Below, piece after piece: positions 58,204 to 64,000 of a stretch of 64,000 nt of DNA (position 1 is the first letter of the stretch; each line of letters starts with the position of its first letter). The DNA is taken from NCBI GenBank assembly GCA_024233935.1, contig JACKOY010000003.1, positions 310,001 through 374,000 of the forward strand, written 5' to 3'. Position numbers and translations under genes: made by a program. Below the pieces are notes generated by a model. The model saw only the letters and a program-made list of their open reading frames with translations, was not told where the DNA came from and ran no database searches. Source of the stretch: Spirochaetales bacterium (GTDB lineage: Bacteria; Spirochaetota; Leptospiria; Leptospirales; Leptonemataceae).

Positions 58204-58887
58204 GGCCGAACTGGAACACAGTCCTTGACTGGCCGCGCCGACGAAACTGAGCTCCGGAGCAATCACGAGCCGCAGGAGCAACACGCTGCCCAACAAGAAA
58301 AGCAGGACCACTGGAGCAGCGCGACGGGCCCCGGCAAAACGTCTCGCAAATTCGGAACCGGCAATGCCCCGGAATAGAAGCACGCCGGGCACACTCCCGA
58401 CGAAAAAACCCAAACCGATCAGGGCTCCCGAACCCGCCCGACCACTCGCCGCCGCCAGCGCCCAAAGTGGATAGAGCATGCCGCAGGGCAAGAAGGCTGT
58501 CAGGACCCCCGCTACGACGCTGCCTCCGGGATGCCGGGCGCAGCCGGCGATGCGCCCCGACAGCCAGCCGGGGGAATCTGCATCATCGTTGCGTACCCGG
58601 GAGCCCACAAGCACGGCAACCGCGGCCAGAGCAACCACACCAATCGAAAGATGCTGCAGATTGATCAGTGCCCCTGAAAAGTCCAGCAGGTAGCCGATCG
58701 CACCCAACAAACCGCCCGCAAGCACATAGCCCAGGCCCCGCGCACCCTGATAGACCAGAAATCGCCGGCGGAACACAAGCACCAGAGGACCGCACATCAA
58801 AGCGCAGTGGGGCGTCGCCAGAAGTCCCGCGAACAAAGCCCCGCCAAAAAGCAGGGCAAGGGGGCCGGCCAGATTCAAATCAATCAT
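58180..58887 (-). CDS. TauE/SafE-family protein of the cbb3 oxidase assembly cluster
   Basis: 235 residues, six helices. ATPHCALMCGPLVLVF and VLTAFLPCGMLYPLWALAAA carry paired Cys motifs (H-C-A-L-M-C-G and L-P-C-G-M) typical of the TauE/SafE-like (CcoH2/DsbD-related) proteins found beside cbb3 genes. It probably handles copper or thiols during CcoN assembly in the inner membrane. It overlaps ccoS by 8 bases. Other names for this position include CcoH-like; the family assignment is firmer than the exact role. Confidence 0.8.
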   Translation of the reverse strand: MIDLNLAGPLALLFGGALFAGLLATPHCALMCGPLVLVFRRRFLVYQGARGLGYVLAGGLLGAIGYLLDFSGALINLQHLSIGVVALAAVAVLVGSRVRNDDADSPGWLSGRIAGCARHPGGSVVAGVLTAFLPCGMLYPLWALAAASGRAGSGALIGLGFFVGSVPGVLLFRGIAGSEFARRFAGARRAAPVVLLFLLGSVLLLRLVIAPELSFVGAASQGLCSSSALFELTRQ

Positions 58888-59017
58888 CGTCTTCGTCGTC
58901 CAAAATCATGCGACGCGCGGGCCCTTCGATATTGTCAAACTGACCGCGTTTGAGCGCCCAGTAAAACAACGAAAGAAAGATCAGCCCGACTCCCGCGGCC
59001 ACGAACAGCAGAAACAC
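58880..59017 (-). CDS. ccoS: cbb3-type cytochrome oxidase assembly protein CcoS
   Basis: 45 residues starting at the GTG at 59017, which overlaps the ccoI stop (TAGTG). One membrane helix (VFLLFVAAGVGLIFLSLFYW) followed by the CcoS signature ALKRGQFDNIEGPARRMILDDEDDD. A TTG at 59029 would add four residues. CcoS is needed for haem and copper insertion into CcoN. Very small, easily missed. Confidence 0.85.
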   Translation of the reverse strand: MFLLFVAAGVGLIFLSLFYWALKRGQFDNIEGPARRMILDDEDDD

Positions 59018-61572
59018 TACCGCTTCCAAATGGTATCCCCCCGCATTCTGAGAAACATTGAAGAAAGCACAACACTGAGCGAGCTGGCCGCCATGGCCAG
59101 GGCGCACCAGACCGGCAAGAGCAACCCGGCGGCCGCTATGGGAACCATTACAGAATTATACAGAAGAGAAATGGCCAGGTTGGTTCGCACGGAACGCCGC
59201 GTTACCCGCGCCAGTTCGATGGCATACAAAAGATCGCCCGGATCGTCATGCAATAGAACAACCCCGGCGCGCTCCATGGAAAGCGGCGCGCCCCTCGACA
59301 CGACCACTCCGACATCCGCGCGGGCCAGGGCGGGGGCATCGTTAAAACCGTCACCGACCATACAAACCCCGGAACCGTTCAGCCGCGCTTCTTCAATGGC
59401 GTGTACTTTTTGTTCTGGAAGCAATCGGGCAAAGATCTCATGATTCTTAAGACCAATCTCGGCCCCAATGCGCCGGGCAGGTTTCATGGCGTCGCCGGTA
59501 AGCATGGTCGGCTGCAACCCGGAGCGGCGCACACCTGCGATCAGCCCGGAAGCGCCCGGGCGCACTTCGTCCCGCAGGGCAAACAAGGCCAGCACCTGTC
59601 GACGATCGCAAAGTGCAAGAATGCTGTGCTCCGAAAATTCCCGGGAAAAATCGTGGATACAATCACGATCCGTTGCCCGAACGTTCGCCGCCGCAAAACG
59701 TACGTCGCCCAGGCGATAGGCTCCGCCATCGGGCGATCGCAAAAGAATGCCCCGCCCGGGCACCGTACGGCGACGCCCTTTCGCCGGCGAAGCTTCGGGA
59801 AAGTGGGCCACGCTTTCGCGAAGCGCAACTCCCATGGGATGTAGGGTGTCTTCTTCCATGTATTCGACCAGGGCGCGTACGCGCGCATCACTGGCGAAAA
59901 GACGCACACCCGGGACCGTCGGCCGACCACGCGTAAGTGTGCCCGTCTTGTCAAAAAACACATTGCGAATGGCGGACAGACGGTCGAGCACGCCGCCATC
60001 ACGAATCAAAAGCCCATGACGCAAAGCCAGATAGATCGCGGCCCCCCTGGCCGTCGGCGCCGCAAGGGCCAGAGCACAAGGGCAACTCACGATCAAAACG
60101 GCAACCAGCGGCAGAAGCGCCGCTCCAAAATCCAGCCCGGCAACCAAATACCAGTAGGCGAAAGACGAAAATGCAATGGTCGCGATCCCGAAAAGAAAAC
60201 GCGGGATGAGGCGGCCCAGAGTGCGATCACGATTTAGATCGGCCGCGTGCGGGTCGCTTGCCAGCCGGGCAAGCACGGCCAGAGAACTCTCGGCGGGGTT
60301 TGCGCTGACGCGCATAACCGCGCGGCCTTCGATCACGACCGAACCCGCAAGCAGGCGCGCGCCGGTTTCACGAAAGACCGGCCGCGATTCTCCGGTCAGC
60401 ACGGATTCGTCCACGCCAAAGACTCCATCGCGAAGCGCAAGCAGGCTGCCGTCGGCCGGAACGTGCTCGCCAGGCTCCAGCAGCACCAGGTCTCCCACGC
60501 GCAGGGCGGCGTTCTGGCAAACCGAAAACGGCGCGTGCAGATCCCGATCGGGATGCAGGCTGCGTCGATTGAGTCGACGGCAGGTTTCAGGTAGTGGCCG
60601 AACCAGCGCTTCCATGCGCTCGCGCTGACGCAGGCGCGCCCGACACTCCAGGTAACGACCCACAAGCAGAAAAAAAACGATCATAACGACGCTGTCAAAA
60701 TACACGATGGCGCTGCCCTGAAAAAACGCCACGATTGAGTACGCATATGCCGACGTGATACCGGCGCTGACCAGCAGGTCCATGCCCGGGGGTCCTCCGC
60801 GCAGAAGCCCCCGCCAGCCACGGTGAAAGATGCGCGCGCAATAAAAATAGACCGGAGTGGCGAGTAGAAACTGCATCCACTCAAACAGGCGACGAAATTC
60901 CGGACTCACAGAGCCGTCGAAGTACCCGGACCAGAGCGCAATCGACAACATCATGATATTTCCTGCCGCGAACCCGGCAACCACCAGCCGCCAGAGCAGA
61001 TTGCGGCACTGTTCCTGGAGTGCACGGGATGGGGAATCGGCCCGCACCGGACGCGCTTCGTAACCGACGGAGGCCAACAGCGCCACGATATCGGACAGGC
61101 GCACGCTTTCGGGCTCGAACACAACCCGGGCCCGGCCGCTTTCATAGTCCACCTGAGCTTCGCGGACGCCGTGCAGGCGTAAAAGCAGGCGCTCGTTTAA
61201 ATAGACGCAGGACGGACAATGGATACCAACGATGTCGAGGCGCGCTGCGAGCAGTCCGGGACCTTCCGATTCCGCGTAGGGATTTTCCAGTTCGGGCAGG
61301 TCGTATTGGTCGGCCTGCATCGCGCCCGAACGCACTTTCGGCGCCGCTGCGGTCCGGTTTTCATAGTAAGAACCTTCACCGGCATCCAGAATGATCTCAC
61401 AGGCCATGAGACAGCCGGAGCAGCAAAATTGCCGTTCCTCTCCCAGAAGAGTCCGGCGGTGGGTACGCCCGGTCCGCAGGGGTTCCTGGCAATGGTAACA
61501 GCGGGCTGCAGTGGCTACGGACACGGTCTCGTTCAGCGCGCGAATCTCACGCTGCCATAAGAAGTAACGCAT
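59017..61572 (-). CDS. ccoI: Copper-translocating P1B-type ATPase CcoI
   Basis: 851 residues from the ATG at 61572. N-terminal CcoI-type zinc-ribbon-like segment (RCYHCQEPL, QFCCSGCLMACE), HMA domain with GIHCPSCVYLNERLL, eight membrane helices with copper-site SCPCALALAAP, actuator TGES (DESVLTGESRPV), phosphorylation site FDKTGTLTRG, HP motif TLHPMGVAL and hinge GDGFNDAPALARAD. The pump loads copper for the CcoN binuclear centre, acting at the inner membrane. Leads the ccoI-ccoS-TauE/SafE operon, divergent from ccoNOQP. Confidence 0.93.
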   Translation of the reverse strand: MRYFLWQREIRALNETVSVATAARCYHCQEPLRTGRTHRRTLLGEERQFCCSGCLMACEIILDAGEGSYYENRTAAAPKVRSGAMQADQYDLPELENPYAESEGPGLLAARLDIVGIHCPSCVYLNERLLLRLHGVREAQVDYESGRARVVFEPESVRLSDIVALLASVGYEARPVRADSPSRALQEQCRNLLWRLVVAGFAAGNIMMLSIALWSGYFDGSVSPEFRRLFEWMQFLLATPVYFYCARIFHRGWRGLLRGGPPGMDLLVSAGITSAYAYSIVAFFQGSAIVYFDSVVMIVFFLLVGRYLECRARLRQRERMEALVRPLPETCRRLNRRSLHPDRDLHAPFSVCQNAALRVGDLVLLEPGEHVPADGSLLALRDGVFGVDESVLTGESRPVFRETGARLLAGSVVIEGRAVMRVSANPAESSLAVLARLASDPHAADLNRDRTLGRLIPRFLFGIATIAFSSFAYWYLVAGLDFGAALLPLVAVLIVSCPCALALAAPTARGAAIYLALRHGLLIRDGGVLDRLSAIRNVFFDKTGTLTRGRPTVPGVRLFASDARVRALVEYMEEDTLHPMGVALRESVAHFPEASPAKGRRRTVPGRGILLRSPDGGAYRLGDVRFAAANVRATDRDCIHDFSREFSEHSILALCDRRQVLALFALRDEVRPGASGLIAGVRRSGLQPTMLTGDAMKPARRIGAEIGLKNHEIFARLLPEQKVHAIEEARLNGSGVCMVGDGFNDAPALARADVGVVVSRGAPLSMERAGVVLLHDDPGDLLYAIELARVTRRSVRTNLAISLLYNSVMVPIAAAGLLLPVWCALAMAASSLSVVLSSMFLRMRGDTIWKR

Positions 61573-61580
61573 GCGCAATG

Positions 61581-61598
61581 CGTGTCCACTATGACACG
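61581..61598. promoter_or_regulatory. Palindromic putative operator between ccoI and ccoN
   Basis: CGTGTC-CACTAT-GACACG: two perfect 6-bp arms with a 6-base centre, in the 68-base divergent gap. The spacing resembles Crp/Fnr-family operators (TGTGA-N6-TCACA), though the half-site differs. It lies 8 bases upstream of the ccoI start and 42 bases before the ccoN start. Confidence 0.45.
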
Positions 61599-61640
61599 AA
61601 TCATGGTAAGTTCTGGAAGCCCCGGTCAGAATCCGCGACC

Positions 61641-63062
61641 ATGAGTGAGAAGCAGCCAACGTACAACGAAACGGTTGTCAAAGGTTTTATGATTTCGGCC
61701 ATTGTGTGGGGCGCAACGGCCATGACCGTGGGGCTCCTGGCGGCCCTGCAGTTGGTTTTTCCGGCCCTGAACCTGGACCTGCCCTACACGTCTTTCGGTC
61801 GCATTCGGCCGTTGCATACAAACGCGGCGATCTTCGGCTTTGCGCTTTCGATCGTGTTTGCGGCGGTCTACCATTCCATTCAACGCCTGTTGCGCACACG
61901 ACTGTTTTCGAATGCGCTGGCGATGATTCATCTGGTGCTCTACAATCTTACGATCGTGGGCGCTGCGGTGACCCTGGTTCTGGGCTATAGCCAGAGCAAG
62001 GAATACGCCGAACTGGAATGGCCCCTGGACCTGTTGATCGCGTTCTGGTGGGTGATCTTTATGATCAACTTTTTCGGAACGATCGCTATTCGCAAAGAAA
62101 AGCAGATGTATGTTGCGATCTGGTTCTACATGGCCTCGGTGATTACGATCCCGATTCTGTTCATTGTGAACAATCTCGCGATCCCGGTTGAGCTCTTTAA
62201 GTCGTACTCGGTCTTCTCGGGTGTGTTTGATGCCAACGTGCAATGGTGGTACGGCCACAATGCGGTCGCCTTCGTGCTCACGACGCCGTTTCTGGGTATC
62301 ATGTACTACTACTTCCCCAAGCATATCAATCAGCCGATTTATTCGCATCGGCTTTCGATCGTGCATTTCTGGTCGCTGATTTTTATCTATATTTGGGCGG
62401 GACCGCACCACCTGCTGTATTCACCGCTTCCGGACTGGGCCCAATCTCTGGGAACCGCCTTCAGCATCATGCTGATTCTGCCCTCCTGGGGTGGCATGTT
62501 AAACGGCTTTCTGACCCTGACTCAGGCCAAAGAACGCATCCAAACCGACGCCATTGTGAAGTTCTTTTTGGTCGGCATCACCTTTTACGGCATGTCCACT
62601 TTCGAAGGCCCCATGATGTCCATCAAGACCATCAACAGCCTGTCGCACTTCAATGACTGGACCATCGGTCACGTGCACAGCGGCGCCCTCGGTTGGGTGG
62701 GTTTCATGAGCTTTGCGATGCTGTACTATCTTGTTCCACGCATCTGGAAGAAGAAGCTGTACTCCGAACGACTGGCCAACACGCACTTCTGGCTCGGCAC
62801 GTTGGGAATTCTGCTCTACGTAATCTCCATGTGGATATCGGGCGTTACCGAAGGAGCGATGTGGCGCGCGATTGACGAAAACGGGCAACTGGCCTACCCG
62901 CACTGGATTTCGATTACAGAAGTGCTCTGGCCTTTCCGGGGCTTTCGTGCGCTCGGCGGCGCCCTGTACCTCAGCGGCGTCATTATCATGATCTACAACT
63001 TCATCAAGACCGTACGCGGTGGCGGGGCAGAGGCTTCTGCTCCCGTCCCGCAGGCAGCGTAA
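61641..63062 (+). CDS. ccoN: cbb3-type cytochrome c oxidase subunit I
   Basis: 473 residues from the ATG at 61641, twelve helices. Haem and copper ligands visible: PLHTNAAIFGFALS (haem b), WWYGHNAVAFVLTTPF (CuB His), IWAGPHHLLYSPLPDW (CuB His pair), and FNDWTIGHVHSGALGW (haem b3 and b His). The catalytic subunit of the high-affinity terminal oxidase, suited to low oxygen. First gene of ccoNOQP, divergent from ccoI. Confidence 0.97.
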   Translation: MSEKQPTYNETVVKGFMISAIVWGATAMTVGLLAALQLVFPALNLDLPYTSFGRIRPLHTNAAIFGFALSIVFAAVYHSIQRLLRTRLFSNALAMIHLVLYNLTIVGAAVTLVLGYSQSKEYAELEWPLDLLIAFWWVIFMINFFGTIAIRKEKQMYVAIWFYMASVITIPILFIVNNLAIPVELFKSYSVFSGVFDANVQWWYGHNAVAFVLTTPFLGIMYYYFPKHINQPIYSHRLSIVHFWSLIFIYIWAGPHHLLYSPLPDWAQSLGTAFSIMLILPSWGGMLNGFLTLTQAKERIQTDAIVKFFLVGITFYGMSTFEGPMMSIKTINSLSHFNDWTIGHVHSGALGWVGFMSFAMLYYLVPRIWKKKLYSERLANTHFWLGTLGILLYVISMWISGVTEGAMWRAIDENGQLAYPHWISITEVLWPFRGFRALGGALYLSGVIIMIYNFIKTVRGGGAEASAPVPQAA

Positions 63063-63075
63063 GGCGGAGGCAAAC

Positions 63076-63726
63076 GTGGCAGGACTATCTGATAAACATA
63101 CCGAAATCGAATCGCGGGGCATCCTGTTTCCGATTCTGGTTACGATGGCAATTCTGGTGGGCGGTCTCGTTACCGTGGTGCCCCCCTTCTTTCTCAGCCA
63201 GACCATTACGCCCATTGCGAGCGTAACGCCGTACTCGGCTCTGGAACTGGCCGGGCGTGACGTGTATATTGCCGAAGGCTGTAACAACTGCCATTCGCAG
63301 CTCATACGTCCGTTCAAGTGGGAAACCGATCGCTTCGATCCAACCCGGGCCTACGGGGACGCGCCCTACAGCAAAGGCGGCGAGTTCGTATACGACCATC
63401 CGTTTCTGTGGGGTTCAAAACGCACCGGACCGGACCTGGCGCACGAGTCACAAATCCAGCCCTCGGCCGAGTGGCATCGCACGCACCTGATGAATCCGCG
63501 GGAAACATCGCCCAATTCGATCATGCCCGCGTATCCCTGGCTCTTTGAGAATCAGCTCGATCCGGCCAGCGTAACCGCTCGCATGGAGGCGCTGCGCACA
63601 ATCGGTGTGCCCTACAGTGACGCCGACGTCGCAGGGGCTGCCGCTCTTGTGAGTGGCAAGACCGAAGGCGACGCAATGATCGCCTACCTTTTGAAACTGG
63701 GCCGCGATACGGCCAATCTGGAGTAG
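63076..63726 (+). CDS. ccoO: cbb3 oxidase subunit II (monohaem cytochrome c)
   Basis: 216 residues from the GTG at 63076 with GGAGG six bases upstream. One N-terminal helix (PILVTMAILVGGLVTVVPPF) and a c-type haem site AEGCNNCHSQLIRPFKWETDR with distal Met in NSIMPAYPWLF. It receives electrons from CcoP and passes them to CcoN. Thirteen bases after ccoN. Confidence 0.96.
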   Translation: MAGLSDKHTEIESRGILFPILVTMAILVGGLVTVVPPFFLSQTITPIASVTPYSALELAGRDVYIAEGCNNCHSQLIRPFKWETDRFDPTRAYGDAPYSKGGEFVYDHPFLWGSKRTGPDLAHESQIQPSAEWHRTHLMNPRETSPNSIMPAYPWLFENQLDPASVTARMEALRTIGVPYSDADVAGAAALVSGKTEGDAMIAYLLKLGRDTANLE

Positions 63727-63729
63727 GAA

Positions 63730-63882
63730 ATGAGCCACGAAGAGATCCTTCTGTACTACAAAATCTTTCGGGTGGGGCTGCTCGCGGTAGTCCTGTACGG
63801 AATCATAGCATACGTTTACTTTTCAAAGCGCAGCAAGACGATGGAGCTGCCGGCACGACGCATGCTCGAGGAGAACGATTGA
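63730..63882 (+). CDS. ccoQ: cbb3 oxidase CcoQ subunit
   Basis: 50 residues: MSHEEILLYYKIFRVGLLAV, a single helix continuing VLYGIIAYVYFSKRSK, and a short tail (RRMLEEND). Size, position between ccoO and ccoP, and the helix-Y-x-x-S-K-R pattern match CcoQ/FixQ, which stabilises the complex. Stop overlaps the ccoP start (TGATG). Confidence 0.88.
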   Translation: MSHEEILLYYKIFRVGLLAVVLYGIIAYVYFSKRSKTMELPARRMLEEND

Positions 63883-64000
63883 TGAGTCACGACGCAGATA
63901 AAGAGTTCGACGGCATTCGTCAGGCTGACAATAAGCTGCCGCTGTGGTACACGGTTTCATTCATTGGCACTCTGATCATTGGGTTGGTCTACTTGCTGTA
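63882..64000 (+). CDS. ccoP: cbb3 oxidase subunit III, partial
   Basis: Only the first 39 codons are in the window: MSHDADKEFDGIRQADNKLP then LWYTVSFIGTLIIGLVYLL. The D-G-I-x-x-x-D-N-x-L-P-x-W motif before the single helix is the CcoP/FixP N-terminus. The two haem c domains lie beyond the window. Confidence 0.9.
   Translation, partial: MSHDADKEFDGIRQADNKLPLWYTVSFIGTLIIGLVYLL

Overview
The window reads as one stretch of chromosome from a diderm, oxygen-respiring bacterium, most likely a Leptospirae-type spirochaete. This placement is inference. It rests on a cbb3 oxidase operon, a class III cyclase signalling cluster, a leptospiral style of secreted and lipoprotein genes, and isolated tRNA-Ile(GAT) and tRNA-Ala(TGC) genes with no rRNA nearby (in most bacteria these two sit in the rRNA operon; in Leptospira rRNA genes are scattered). 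Coding density is high, genes are packed with 1-4 base overlaps, and GTG/TTG starts are common. There are no rRNA genes, CRISPR arrays, transposases or integrases.

Layout. 1-9.4 kb: edge of an ATP-synthase region (AtpZ-like), signal peptidase I behind a large secreted protein, a secreted protein plus Amidase_3 enzyme pair, a cNMP-binding protein, a GT51 glycosyltransferase. 9.4-14.1 kb: RelA/SpoT, a lipid-anchored glutaredoxin, and a four-gene operon of an FMN-binding protein, two paralogous membrane proteins and a lipoprotein. 14.2-21.1 kb: DUF5684-like protein, outer-membrane porin, trehalose synthase-type glycosyltransferase, FapA-like protein, aroA. 21.2-31.4 kb: hisI, hemB, carbonic anhydrase, acetoacetyl-CoA synthetase, HATPase-fold protein, DUF1569, SRPBCC, BASS transporter, DedA-like protein, oligopeptidase A. 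31.5-43.8 kb: a conserved unknown, a three-gene nucleotide-cyclase cluster, tRNA-Ala, an SDR enzyme, a DUF3592-like protein, and a 1524-residue GAF/coiled-coil/HATPase protein with a histone-H1-like tail. 43.8-48.3 kb: an accessory, visibly more A+T-rich region with lipoprotein genes, a 190-bp direct repeat carrying a gene remnant, a MarR-membrane fusion and a putative abortive-infection gene, ending at tRNA-Ile. 48.7-58.2 kb: two M16 peptidases, two PQQ-type propellers, an MBL hydrolase, a TPM protein, an MFS transporter. 58.2-64 kb: cbb3 oxidase genes ccoNOQP, divergent from ccoI-ccoS-TauE/SafE assembly genes.

The strongest candidates for something new are: (1) the FMN-binding membrane operon and the porin, which share a near-identical Fur-type 7-1-7 operator at nearly the same distance from their start codons, suggesting an iron-responsive extracytoplasmic electron-transfer system; (2) the cyclase cluster, in which one intact membrane cyclase is accompanied by two degenerate cyclase-fold proteins that keep complementary parts of the active site; (3) the giant H1-tail/GAF/coiled-coil/HATPase protein; and (4) the MarR-transmembrane fusion, whose sensor half looks derived from a lipoprotein that survives as a remnant next door.
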